Assembly (NCBI GenBank): GCA_002404605.1 | Contig: DHKA01000086.1 | Span: 1 to 21,328, forward strand | DNA from: Clostridiales bacterium UBA4706 | GTDB taxonomy: Bacteria > Bacillota > Clostridia > Oscillospirales > Oscillospiraceae | Direction: 5' to 3' | Length of the DNA: 21,328 bases | Shown here: one piece after another, positions 5,205 to 12,411 of the stretch | How the letters are laid out: each line of letters starts with the position of its first letter | Numbering within the stretch: the stretch's first letter is position 1 | Notes under the pieces: generated by a model | Told to the model about the DNA's origin: nothing | What the model saw: the letters and a program-made list of their open reading frames with translations, nothing else | The model's database searches: none | Made by a program: the position numbers and the translations under genes

Positions 5205-6689
5205 TTATTTTGTCATATTTTCCAGTTTCTCGATGCCCTTGTCGATGCGCGCGAGCGTTTCGGCCTGGCCGAGAATGTGGCAGATCTCCACGGCGCCGCC
5301 GGGCGTCACGGCTTCGCCGGAAACGGCGATGCGCACGGGCCACATGACGAGAGCGTTCTTGCAGCCGAATTCCGCCGCCGCTCCGATCAGACAGTCGTGC
5401 ACGGCCTCCTCCGTCCACTCGGTGATGGCCGCGAGACGCGGGCGCATCTTTTTGAGCATGTCGAGCGCGGCGGCCTCGTCGCACTTGGACTTCTTGTGGA
5501 CGTAGAGCGCGGTATCGTACTCGGGCAGCGTATCGAAGAAGCCGAGCTTTTCGGGAATGTCCGAGAGCTTTTCGGTGCGCTGCTGCAAAATGGCGGCGAT
5601 GAGAGCGGGATCGTAGCTTTCGGTCTTGACGGCCTTGCGGATCCACGGCTCGGCCACGCGCGCGAACGCTTCGGGGGACATGGCCTTGATGTACTCACTG
5701 TTGAAGTACGTGAGCTTTTCGATATCGAAGATGGCCGGGGACTTCGAAATGCGGGACATATCGAACGCTTCCGCGAGCTCGTTGATCGAGAAGATCTCCC
5801 GTTCGCCGCCGGGCGCCCAGCCGAGGAGCGCGACGTAGTTCACGATCGCCTCGGTGAGGAAGCCCTGCGCGACAAGATCCTCGTAGGACGGGTCGCCGTG
5901 GCGCTTGGACATTTTGTTGTGTGCGTCGCGCATGACGGGCGAGCAGTGGACGTAGCTCGGCACGTCCCAGCCGAGACCTTCGTACAGAAGGTTGTACTTC
6001 GGCGCGCTGGAAAGATACTCGCTGCCGCGCACGACGTGGGTGATGCCCATGAGATGATCGTCCACGACGTTTGCAAAGTTGTAGGTCGGCAGGCCGTCGC
6101 GCTTGATGAGCACCTGATCGTCGAGATCGGCGTTCGGCGCGGTAATGTCGCCGAAGATCTCGTCGTGGAACGTCGTTTCGCCCTCGTGGGGGATCTTCTG
6201 GCGGATGACCCACGGCATGCCGGCGTCGAGACGGCGCTGCACCTCTTCCGCGGAAAGATCGCGGCATGGATCGTCCTTGCGGGTGAAGTCGCCGGAATCC
6301 TCCTCGGACTCGGTCTTGTCGCAGAAGCAGTAATAGGCGTGGCCGCGCTCCACAAGGCGCTTGGCGTAGGGGAGATAGGTGTCGCGCCGCTCGGTCTGGA
6401 CGTAGGGACCGACCGGACCGCCGACGTCGGGGCCTTCGTCGTGGTCGAGACCGCAGTCGCGCAGCGTTTTATAAATGACCTCGACCGCGCCCTCTACCTG
6501 GCGGGACTGGTCGGTGTCCTCGATGCGGAGCAGGAACTTGCCGTGCGCGTGGCGGGCGATGCACCAGGTGTAGAGCGCCGTGCGCAGATTGCCCACGTGC
6601 ATATACCCCGTGGGGCTCGGCGCGAAGCGGGTGCGGACCTCGCCGCGCGGGATGCGCTCTTCCATTTTCTCAAACCATGTATTGTCCAT
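5205..6689 (-). CDS. gltX: Glutamyl-tRNA synthetase
   Basis: The 494-residue enzyme joins glutamate to tRNA-Glu in the cytoplasm, and often also to tRNA-Gln in Bacillota, where an amidotransferase corrects it. Class I signatures are clear: RFAPSPTGYMHVGN (about 21-34) carries the HIGH-type motif, followed by RIEDTD (55-60), and KMSKRHG (259-265) is the KMSKS loop. TYNFANVVDDHLMGITHVVR fits the GluRS active-site region, and the C-terminal helical anticodon-binding domain is complete. Length is normal. The ATG is preceded by GGGAGG about 10 bases upstream. Its promoter overlaps that of trpS on the opposite strand. Confidence 0.97.
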   Translation of the reverse strand: MDNTWFEKMEERIPRGEVRTRFAPSPTGYMHVGNLRTALYTWCIARHAHGKFLLRIEDTDQSRQVEGAVEVIYKTLRDCGLDHDEGPDVGGPVGPYVQTERRDTYLPYAKRLVERGHAYYCFCDKTESEEDSGDFTRKDDPCRDLSAEEVQRRLDAGMPWVIRQKIPHEGETTFHDEIFGDITAPNADLDDQVLIKRDGLPTYNFANVVDDHLMGITHVVRGSEYLSSAPKYNLLYEGLGWDVPSYVHCSPVMRDAHNKMSKRHGDPSYEDLVAQGFLTEAIVNYVALLGWAPGGEREIFSINELAEAFDMSRISKSPAIFDIEKLTYFNSEYIKAMSPEAFARVAEPWIRKAVKTESYDPALIAAILQQRTEKLSDIPEKLGFFDTLPEYDTALYVHKKSKCDEAAALDMLKKMRPRLAAITEWTEEAVHDCLIGAAAEFGCKNALVMWPVRIAVSGEAVTPGGAVEICHILGQAETLARIDKGIEKLENMTK

Positions 6690-6726
6690 ACGGATAAACC
6701 TCCCAAAGGTCTTTTGTCATTTTCCC

Positions 6727-6755
6727 ATCTTATTGGATAGGCTCTGTATTGTCAA
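6727..6755 (-). promoter_or_regulatory. gltX promoter
   Basis: On the minus strand TTGACA (6750-6755) and TAAGAT (6727-6732) have a 17-bp spacer, about 40 bases before the gltX ATG. Such a short leader leaves no room for a T-box. Confidence 0.85.
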
Positions 6756-6777
6756 GCCAAAACCGGCGTGATATAAT
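6749..6777 (+). promoter_or_regulatory. trpS promoter
   Basis: TTGTCA (6749-6754) and TATAAT (6772-6777) have a 17-bp spacer, with TG one base before the -10 box. The -35 box shares five bases with the -35 box of gltX on the other strand. The leader to the trpS ATG is only about 60 bases, too short for a T-box riboswitch. Confidence 0.85.
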
Positions 6778-6841
6778 GCCATAATAATTAAAATAAGGTG
6801 CAAAATGAAACCTTATATTATTTAAGAAAGGGAGAATCATC

Positions 6842-7852
6842 ATGGAAGAAGCTGCCCGCAAAAAAATCATATTCTCCGGCATCCAGCCCTCCGGCGATCT
6901 TACGCTCGGCTCGTATATGGGGGCGATCAAGAACTGGGTGGCGCTCTCCGATGAATATGAATGCTACTACTGCATCGTAGACATGCACGCCATCACCGTC
7001 CGGCAGGTGCCGGCCGATCTGCGCCGCCGCGCGCTTTCGCAGCTCGCGCAGTACATTGCCTGCGGTCTTGACCCGAAGAAGAACACTCTGTTCATCCAGA
7101 GCCATGTCCCCGCGCACGCGCAGCTCGGCTGGGTGCTCGACTGCTACACCATGTTCGGCGAGCTCTCCCGCATGACGCAGTTCAAGGATAAGTCTGCCAA
7201 AAATGCGGATAATATCAACGCCGGCCTCTTCACCTACCCCGCGCTCATGGCCGCGGACATCCTGCTCTACCAGACCGATCTTGTCCCCGTCGGCGGCGAC
7301 CAGAAACAGCATGTGGAGATCTGCCGGGATATCGCGATGCGCTTCAACAACATTTACGGCGACGTGTTCCGGATCCCCGAGCCCTATATCCCGCCCACGG
7401 GCGCGCGCATTATGAGTCTCACGAGCCCGGAGAACAAAATGTCGAAGTCCGACAAGGACCCCGGCGGGTGCATCTATATCATGCAGTCCCCGGACGACAT
7501 TATGCGCTGCTTCAAGCGCGCCGTGACGGACTCCGAGACCGGCCGCTGCGTCTATGCCAGTCCCGAAAAGCCGGGCGTAACGAACCTTATGCAGATCTAC
7601 AGCGTCTGTACAGGTAAGACCATGGACGAGATCGAGGCCGAGTTTGACGGCAAGGGCTACGGCGCGTTCAAGCCCGCCGTGGGTGAGGCCGTTGTAGAAA
7701 CGCTGCGCCCCATCCGCGAGGAGGCCGAACGGCTTATGAAGGACAAAGCGTATCTCGAAGACGTCCTGCGCGACGGCGCGGAGCGGGCGGCCTATGCCGC
7801 CAACCGCACGCTGCGCAAGGTCTATAAGAAGATTGGTTTTGTTCAAATCTAA
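6842..7852 (+). CDS. trpS: Tryptophanyl-tRNA synthetase
   Basis: The 336-residue class I synthetase charges tRNA-Trp. The start motif IIFSGIQPSGDLTLGSYMGA (residues 9-28) contains the HIGH-equivalent TLGSY. AADILLYQTDLVPVGGDQKQ lines the tryptophan and ATP pocket, and KMSKS lies at 199-203. The length is typical of bacterial TrpRS. AAAGGGAG precedes the ATG. Expression appears to come from the promoter at 6749-6777; no T-box and no Trp-rich leader peptide are present. The tagO-like gene follows after 67 bases, possibly in the same transcript. Confidence 0.97.
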   Translation: MEEAARKKIIFSGIQPSGDLTLGSYMGAIKNWVALSDEYECYYCIVDMHAITVRQVPADLRRRALSQLAQYIACGLDPKKNTLFIQSHVPAHAQLGWVLDCYTMFGELSRMTQFKDKSAKNADNINAGLFTYPALMAADILLYQTDLVPVGGDQKQHVEICRDIAMRFNNIYGDVFRIPEPYIPPTGARIMSLTSPENKMSKSDKDPGGCIYIMQSPDDIMRCFKRAVTDSETGRCVYASPEKPGVTNLMQIYSVCTGKTMDEIEAEFDGKGYGAFKPAVGEAVVETLRPIREEAERLMKDKAYLEDVLRDGAERAAYAANRTLRKVYKKIGFVQI

Positions 7853-7872
7853 TTCTCAGTAAATTTCAGGCA

Positions 7873-7891
7873 CCGCCGCGCTGCGCGGCGG
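7873..7891 (+). other. GC-rich stem-loop between trpS and tagO
   Basis: CCGCCGCG (7873-7880) and CGCGGCGG (7884-7891) form an 8-bp stem with a 3-base loop. An A-rich tract follows rather than T residues, so it is not a standard terminator. It may slow or partly stop read-through from trpS into the next gene. Confidence 0.4.
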
Positions 7892-7919
7892 CACTCGAAA
7901 AAAAGAAAGGCGGAAGGGA

Positions 7920-9026
7920 ATGCTTCCTGCTCTGGCTCTGCGGCTGCGGGTGCGTGTGCTGCTCGCGCTGCTCGCCGCGGCTGCGGTGTGTCTGCTTGCC
8001 ACGCCCGCCGTGCGAAAATTTGCCTGCAAGATCGGTGCGATGGACATGCCGGGCGAGTCCCGGCGCGTCCACGACCACCCGATCCCCCGGCTCGGGGGGC
8101 TGGCGCTGTTTGCCGGCTTTCTCGTTGGGGTGCTGCCGTTCACGGGCATCGACGAGCCGGTGCAGGGTATCCTGCTCGGCAGCGTTATTATCGTTGTTAC
8201 CGGCGCGGTGGACGATCTCATTTCGCTCCGCCCATGGGTCAAGCTCGTTTTGCAGATCATCGCTGCGGTCGTCGCCATCCGGCACGGCGTTGTGATCCGC
8301 ATTCTCACCAACCCCGGCGACGCCTCTGCCGAGGCGATCGCTCTCGGCGCGCTGAGCATCCCGGTGACGCTCCTCTGGATCGTCGGTATGACGAACGCCT
8401 TGAATCTCATCGACGGGCTCGACGGGCTCGCCGCGGGCGTGTGCGGCATCGGGTGCGCCTCGATGCTCGCGGTGTCGCTCTTTCTTCCGAAGGCGACGGA
8501 GATCTCCGTGCTCGTCGCCGCGCTCGGCGGCGCGTGTCTCGGGTTTCTCCCGTTCAACATCAATCCCGCCAAGATTTTCATGGGCGATTCCGGCTCGCTG
8601 CTTTTGGGCTATGTGCTCTCCACGGCGTCGGTGCTCGGTCTCTTTAAAATGTATACGCTCGTCGCGTTCGCGGTGCCGGTGCTCACGCTCGCGCTGCCGC
8701 TCACGGATACCGCGTTTGCCGTTATCCGGCGGCTGAGCCGGGGCGAGAGTCCGTTCCATCCCGACCGCGGTCACATCCATCACCGGCTGCTCGCGCTGGG
8801 ACTCACGCAGAAGCAGGCGGTCGCCGTGCTTTATGCCGCCAGCGGCATTCTCGGCGCGGCGGCAGTGCTGCTCGCAGCGAACGCCGCGAAGCGCTTCTGG
8901 CTGCTGCTCGGCGCGGTGGCGCTCGCGCTCGGCATATGGCTGTATGTTTTCGCGGACCATCATTTCCCAGCGGACCCCGCGGCAAAGAAGCCGGACAAAA
9001 AAGAGGACGGCAGCACGAAACCGTGA
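7920..9026 (+). CDS. tagO: Undecaprenyl-phosphate GlcNAc-1-phosphate transferase (TagO/WecA type)
   Basis: The 368-residue polytopic membrane enzyme belongs to the MraY/WecA polyprenyl-phosphate sugar-1-phosphate transferase family. It transfers GlcNAc-1-phosphate from UDP-GlcNAc to undecaprenyl phosphate, the first lipid step of wall teichoic acid or related wall polymers. The family motifs appear in order: PRLGGLALF (56-64), GAVDDL (95-100), NALNLIDGLDGLAAG (159-173), KIFMGDSGS (218-226) and the cytoplasmic loop PDRGHIHHRLL (281-291), whose HxHH-type His cluster marks the WecA/TagO branch rather than MraY. A Lys/Asp-rich tail ends the protein. The ATG is preceded by AAAGG and GGAAGGG. WecA versus TagO cannot be decided without the rest of the pathway. 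Confidence 0.92.
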   Translation: MLPALALRLRVRVLLALLAAAAVCLLATPAVRKFACKIGAMDMPGESRRVHDHPIPRLGGLALFAGFLVGVLPFTGIDEPVQGILLGSVIIVVTGAVDDLISLRPWVKLVLQIIAAVVAIRHGVVIRILTNPGDASAEAIALGALSIPVTLLWIVGMTNALNLIDGLDGLAAGVCGIGCASMLAVSLFLPKATEISVLVAALGGACLGFLPFNINPAKIFMGDSGSLLLGYVLSTASVLGLFKMYTLVAFAVPVLTLALPLTDTAFAVIRRLSRGESPFHPDRGHIHHRLLALGLTQKQAVAVLYAASGILGAAAVLLAANAAKRFWLLLGAVALALGIWLYVFADHHFPADPAAKKPDKKEDGSTKP

Positions 9027-9033
9027 GCCGTCC
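9005..9033. terminator. Weak inverted repeat between converging genes
   Basis: GGACGGC (9005-9011) and GCCGTCC (9027-9033) face each other across the tagO stop codon, ending one base before the stop of the converging gene. No T-run is present. It could form a bidirectional stop, but it is weak. Confidence 0.3.
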
Positions 9034-9354
9034 CTACAGATCAAAATAGTACGCGCCCAGCGCGATGAGCATTTCCCAATCGCCGCTCTCCCGGTAGAGC
9101 AGCCACAAGATCGCCAGCACCAGAAGGTCCTCGGTCTCCAGCCGCTTTGGGTCGAGCCGCTCGAAGATGCCGTCCAGCCCGCTGCGAAGAGACAGCAGCG
9201 GCGAGGGCGGCGTTTTTTCGTTCTCCGACGGTGGGGGACGCTCCGGCGCACTCTCGCGCGGCAGCGGCGAGCCGCTCTGCGCATTTTCCGGCGGCAAAGG
9301 CTCTTCCACGCGCGTGCGCTCGCCGGTGCTGCCGTTATAGCGGTTATAGGCCAT
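9034..9354 (-). CDS. Small protein of unknown function, third gene of an overlapping trio
   Basis: From the ATG at 9352-9354 the product has 106 residues. It has a hydrophilic Pro/Ser/Glu-rich first half (MAYNRYNGSTGERTRVEEP, then PPPSENEKTPPSP). A compact end follows with LDPKRLETEDLLVLAILWLL and YRESGDWEMLIALGAYYFDL, which looks like a short amphipathic or membrane-associated hairpin. The start overlaps the preceding gene by 11 bases, and a longer upstream start would sit deep inside that gene. I recall similar LETEDLL...LLYRESGD endings in hypothetical proteins of clostridia, but cannot verify this. No known domain is visible. Confidence 0.7.
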   Translation of the reverse strand: MAYNRYNGSTGERTRVEEPLPPENAQSGSPLPRESAPERPPPSENEKTPPSPLLSLRSGLDGIFERLDPKRLETEDLLVLAILWLLYRESGDWEMLIALGAYYFDL

Positions 9355-9703
9355 CGCCGCGCCCCCATTCCGAAAAGGCCGCCCCCGCGATCCGCGCCGC
9401 GCCCGCAATGCGCAGCGCCCGGGAGAGACGGCGCGCCCTGTCCGCGCTCAGATACGGCGCGAGCGCGTCGGCCAATTGTTTTTTCCCGTTTCCGTTCTGC
9501 CCCGCCGTGAGGCGCGACAAAAGCCCCGGCAGACTCCCGGCGAGACTGCCGAGCAGCCCGCCGCCCGGCGCTTCCGGCGCAGACGGCGGCGCGGCGCTCT
9601 CCGATGATAGGTTTCCCATGAGCTTCTGCGCCATGGCCGCGATGCGGCTCATCTCCTCGGGGTTGGAGAGCACGGCGTTGAGCCGGTCTTCCAGCTCGCT
9701 CAT
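9344..9703 (-). CDS. Small helical protein of unknown function, second gene of the trio
   Basis: The 119-residue product starts MSELEDRLNAVLSNPEEMSR, a helical segment. A Gly/Pro/Ala-rich linker comes next (about 40-60), then GKKQLADALAPYLSADRARR and a hydrophobic Ala-rich helix. It starts within an ATGA overlap with the gene before it (stop 9700-9702) and ends inside the next, so the three are translated as a coupled unit. No catalytic motif or known domain is recognised. GC content and codon use match the housekeeping neighbours, so it does not look recently acquired. Confidence 0.75.
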   Translation of the reverse strand: MSELEDRLNAVLSNPEEMSRIAAMAQKLMGNLSSESAAPPSAPEAPGGGLLGSLAGSLPGLLSRLTAGQNGNGKKQLADALAPYLSADRARRLSRALRIAGAARIAGAAFSEWGRGDGL

Positions 9704-9942
9704 TTTCCGTTTCCGAAACGCGAGAGCTTTTCGGCCAGGGCCTTGCCCTCGCTTGTCGAGAGGATCTGCGTGAGGAGCGCTTTGAGCTGCGCGGCGTCGC
9801 CGCTGCGCACCGCCCGCTCCGCCGCGGCGCCGTCGATCGCCGCGCCGAGCTTCTTCGCCTCGGGCGAGTTGGCCATGTCGCGGATCGCGCCGCCCTGCCG
9901 CCCGGAGAGCAGCTCCGCGCCCAGCTTTTCCATATCCATCAT
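9700..9942 (-). CDS. Small helical protein of unknown function, first gene of the trio
   Basis: Starting at the ATG 9940-9942 the product has 80 residues, rich in Ala, Gly, Lys and Glu and almost entirely helical by composition: MMDMEKLGAELLSGRQGGAI, then ANSPEAKKLGAAIDGAAAER and ALLTQILSTSEGKALAEKL. A GTG at 9949-9951 is also in frame, but it falls inside the ribosome binding site GGGGGGTGG, so the ATG 6-7 bases further on is preferred. The NSPEAKKL segment echoes the SNPEEMSR segment of the next gene, which hints at distant kinship. No function can be given. Confidence 0.72.
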   Translation of the reverse strand: MMDMEKLGAELLSGRQGGAIRDMANSPEAKKLGAAIDGAAAERAVRSGDAAQLKALLTQILSTSEGKALAEKLSRFGNGK

Positions 9943-9995
9943 CCGTTCCACCCCCCTGTAAGGATTATATGCAGCGGGGAGAAAGAGAGTGCTTT

Positions 9996-10463
9996 ATGCG
10001 TATTGCCGTTTTTTCCGATTCCCACGGCGTGAAGGAGCCGATACTCGCCGCCATTGAGGAGCAAAAGCCCGATATGGTGCTCCATCTCGGCGACTATGTG
10101 CGCGACGCCGAGACGATCGCGGCGCATTTCCCGTCGCTCGATCTGCGCTATGTGCGCGGCAACTGCGACGCCTATTCCCGCTGCGACGCGGAGGAGAACC
10201 TTCTCTTCAACGCCGACGGCGTGCGCATTTTTATGACCCACGGCCACCGGTACAACGTGAAGCTCGGGTACGAGAGCCTGGCGAACGCCGCGCACTTTTC
10301 CGGTGCGCATCTCGCGCTCTTCGGCCACACGCATGAGGCGGACTTCCTCCGCATGGGCGATGTGACGCTTTTTAACCCCGGCTCTGCCGGGATGGGACGG
10401 CAGACCTACGGCATGATCACCGTGAAGGGAACGGAGTTCCAATGCGAGATACTCTCCCTGTGA
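9996..10463 (+). CDS. YfcE/MJ0936-family metallophosphodiesterase
   Basis: The 155-residue protein is a small calcineurin-like phosphoesterase. All five metal-binding motifs are present: Asp8 and His10 in FSDSHG, Asp33 in HLGDYVRD, Asn56 in RGNCD, His82 in THGH, and His111 and His113 in GHTH. YfcE-type enzymes bind two metal ions (often Mn) and hydrolyse phosphodiesters; the natural substrate is generally unclear. The start MRIAVFSDSHG is chosen over one 27 bases upstream because the family motif begins at residue 1 and GAGAAAGAGAG lies in front. The gene overlaps the next by 22 bases. Confidence 0.93.
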   Translation: MRIAVFSDSHGVKEPILAAIEEQKPDMVLHLGDYVRDAETIAAHFPSLDLRYVRGNCDAYSRCDAEENLLFNADGVRIFMTHGHRYNVKLGYESLANAAHFSGAHLALFGHTHEADFLRMGDVTLFNPGSAGMGRQTYGMITVKGTEFQCEILSL

Positions 10464-11602
10464 ACGCCGGCCGCCGGTACTTTGCCGCGGCGGACGTTCT
10501 CCGCATTCTTTGCATCTTCACCGTGGCGTGGTTCCACATCTGGCAGCAGTCGTGGCTCGATCCGTCGTTCGTGATCGGCGGACGCTATTTCGATCTTCAG
10601 CGCATCGTGCGGCGCGGGTATATGCTCGTGGATCTCACGCTGCTGCTCACCGGCTTTCTGCTCTACCGCCCGCTCGTCCGCGCGGAAGGAAGGATCGCGG
10701 ACGTGAAGGGGTTTTATTACCGGCGGCTCTGCCGGATATTGCCGTGCTATCTGCTCGCGGTGCTCGTTGCGGCGGCGTTTTCGCTCGCGCGCGGCGGCGC
10801 CATCGGGAGCGCTCCGCTCTGGCGCGATCTTCTCGCACATCTCACGTTTACGCACACGTTCTCCATGGACACGTATTACTGGACGAGCCTCAACGCCGCG
10901 CTCTGGACCGTTGCGGTGGAGATGCAGTTTTATCTTGTGTTCCCGCTGCTCGCCCGCGCGTTTGGAAAGCGCCCGGCGCTCACATTCTCGCTCATGACGC
11001 TCGCGGCGCTCGTGAGCCGTGCTCTCGTTGCGGTGCGCGCGCACGAGCTCTCGCTCTGGGTAAATCAGCTTCCCTGCATGCTTGATCTCTATGCCCTCGG
11101 CATGCTCGCGGCGCATCTCCTCGAAAAGCGCGCGGCCGCGCCGCGCCGGTGGGTGTTCCTGCCGCTCGCGCTGCTCGCACTCTTCGGCGCGTTTGCCGTC
11201 CTCTGGCGGCAGAACGCCGCGGGGGACGCGGAGATCAAAACGGCGCAGCTCCTCTGGCGGCTGCCGCTCGGCGTGTGCGGCGCGGCATTCCTCTATTTTG
11301 CCGGACGCGCGCCGGAGAGCGTGGACCGCGCCTTTGGGAATCGCCTTGTCCGGTTTTTGAGCGCCATATCCTATAACTTTTATATCTGGCACCAGTTCCT
11401 CGCCGTGAAGCTCAAGGAGTTTCATATCCCGGCGTATGTTTCCGAGTTCCCGCAGATGAGCGAGGGACGCGCCTGGCAGACGAAATACACGCTGCTCTGC
11501 TTTGCCGCTGCGTTCCTGCTCTCGGCGGTGCTCACGTATCTTGTGGAAAAGCCCGCCGGACGCGCGCTGCTGCGTCTTCGGGAGCGGAAGGAGAAAGTAT
11601 GA
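10442..11602 (+). CDS. Integral membrane acyltransferase, acyltransferase-3 family
   Basis: The 386-residue protein has about ten hydrophobic segments and the acyltransferase-3 opening: R-Y-F-A-A-A-D-V-L-R-I (about 12-22), then a helix with the conserved His32 (VAWFHIW). It also has the family's GFLLYRPL and FYYRRLCRILPCYLL motifs, and an AISYNFYIWHQFLA segment near the end. Members transfer acetyl or other acyl groups to cell-wall, capsule or secreted sugars; the substrate here is unknown. No extra SGNH domain (as in OatA) is attached. GGGAACGGAG precedes the ATG. It overlaps its neighbours on both sides, so it is translated with the phosphoesterase and the CAT-like gene. Confidence 0.9.
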   Translation: MRDTLPVNAGRRYFAAADVLRILCIFTVAWFHIWQQSWLDPSFVIGGRYFDLQRIVRRGYMLVDLTLLLTGFLLYRPLVRAEGRIADVKGFYYRRLCRILPCYLLAVLVAAAFSLARGGAIGSAPLWRDLLAHLTFTHTFSMDTYYWTSLNAALWTVAVEMQFYLVFPLLARAFGKRPALTFSLMTLAALVSRALVAVRAHELSLWVNQLPCMLDLYALGMLAAHLLEKRAAAPRRWVFLPLALLALFGAFAVLWRQNAAGDAEIKTAQLLWRLPLGVCGAAFLYFAGRAPESVDRAFGNRLVRFLSAISYNFYIWHQFLAVKLKEFHIPAYVSEFPQMSEGRAWQTKYTLLCFAAAFLLSAVLTYLVEKPAGRALLRLRERKEKV

Positions 11603-12249
11603 GTTTTCGTTATCTGGACATGGAACATTATGAGCGCATCGAGCATTTCCGGTACTTCCTCTCGATGCCGTATCCGTATGTCGGCGTGACGGTCGATACC
11701 GATGTAACGGATATCGTATCCTTCTGCAAAGCGCGCGGGTATTCGTTTTATCTCACGTTCCTGCACGCCGCGGCGAAGGCCGCCGACCGCGTGCCGGAGC
11801 TGCGGCGGCGCATCCATGACGGCGTCATCATCGAATACGACGCCTGCCCGACGTCGCACACGGAGCTTTGCGCGGACGGGACGTACTGCTACTGCACGCT
11901 GCACCACGATAAGCCGTTTGAGGAATACATTGCCTATGCCGATGCCGAGCGCCGTCGCCGTCGGGAGAACGGTTCGCTGCGCGAGGACGCGGATGTGGAG
12001 AGCATGTACTTCATCTCCACGCTCCCGTGGCTGCACTACAGCGCGCTCATCCAGCCCGTAGCGGGCGGGGAGGAGTCCAACCCGCGCATCACCTGGGGCG
12101 CGTTCGCGCCAAACGCCGCGGGGCGGCTCCAGATGCCGGTGACGCTGCTCGTCCACCACGCGCTCGCCGACGGCAGCCACATCGCAAGGTTCTATGACGC
12201 GCTGCGCGCCGAGCTCGCCGCCCTCGCCGGGGATGGGGCGCATACATAA
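11599..12249 (+). CDS. CAT-fold acetyltransferase (chloramphenicol acetyltransferase-like)
   Basis: The 216-residue product follows the type A chloramphenicol acetyltransferase fold throughout. It has GYSFYLTFLHAAAKAADRVP (47-66), ISTLPWLHYSALI and PRITWGAF, and the catalytic motif VHHALADGSH (185-194), where His187 corresponds to the general base of the family and Asp191 to its structural Asp. The length matches (about 215). Many clostridial chromosomes carry such CAT-like genes without a proven link to chloramphenicol resistance, and the normal acceptor is unknown. It starts in an ATGA overlap with the acyltransferase gene, so both may act on the same acyl chemistry. A strong terminator follows. 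Confidence 0.88.
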   Translation: MSFRYLDMEHYERIEHFRYFLSMPYPYVGVTVDTDVTDIVSFCKARGYSFYLTFLHAAAKAADRVPELRRRIHDGVIIEYDACPTSHTELCADGTYCYCTLHHDKPFEEYIAYADAERRRRRENGSLREDADVESMYFISTLPWLHYSALIQPVAGGEESNPRITWGAFAPNAAGRLQMPVTLLVHHALADGSHIARFYDALRAELAALAGDGAHT

Positions 12250-12259
12250 TAAGTACGGC

Positions 12260-12296
12260 AAAGCCGGAGAGACAAACTCTCCGGCTTTCCTTTTTT
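12260..12296 (+). terminator. Terminator of the phosphoesterase-acyltransferase-CAT operon
   Basis: AAAGCCGGAGAG (12260-12271) and CTCTCCGGCTTT (12277-12288) form a perfect 12-bp stem with a 5-base loop, followed by CC and T6. It begins 11 bases past the CAT-like stop codon. Confidence 0.95.
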
Positions 12297-12316
12297 GCCT
12301 TCCGGCAGTTTTTTTC

Positions 12317-12345
12317 TTGACAGAAGCAAAAAGGGGCTTTACAAA
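12317..12345 (+). promoter_or_regulatory. Promoter of the MerR-type regulator
   Basis: TTGACA (12317-12322) is followed after 17 bases by TACAAA (12340-12345). A second candidate, TTTACA-17-TACAAA, begins nearby and shares this region. Either lies within about 75 bases of the ATG. Confidence 0.55.
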
Positions 12346-12411
12346 CGCGGCGTTTTCGGGTACAAAAGTCTACGGTAGGATTAGAGTTTTTTGCCGGACG
12401 GAGGGAGAAAT

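Noticed and set aside
5137..5646. N-terminal extension of the ypeB frame
   Set aside because: The 170 extra residues are Arg/His-rich and come from the gltX coding region in another frame. The true ypeB start is the MKKR at 5134-5136.
6802..6825. Possible leader peptide before trpS (M-K-P-Y-I-I)
   Set aside because: It has no Trp codons, no clear ribosome binding site and no terminator hairpin, so tryptophan attenuation is not supported.
6690..6841. T-box riboswitch for gltX or trpS
   Set aside because: The whole intergenic stretch is about 150 bases and holds both promoters. Each leader is under 70 bases, while a T-box needs roughly 150-300.
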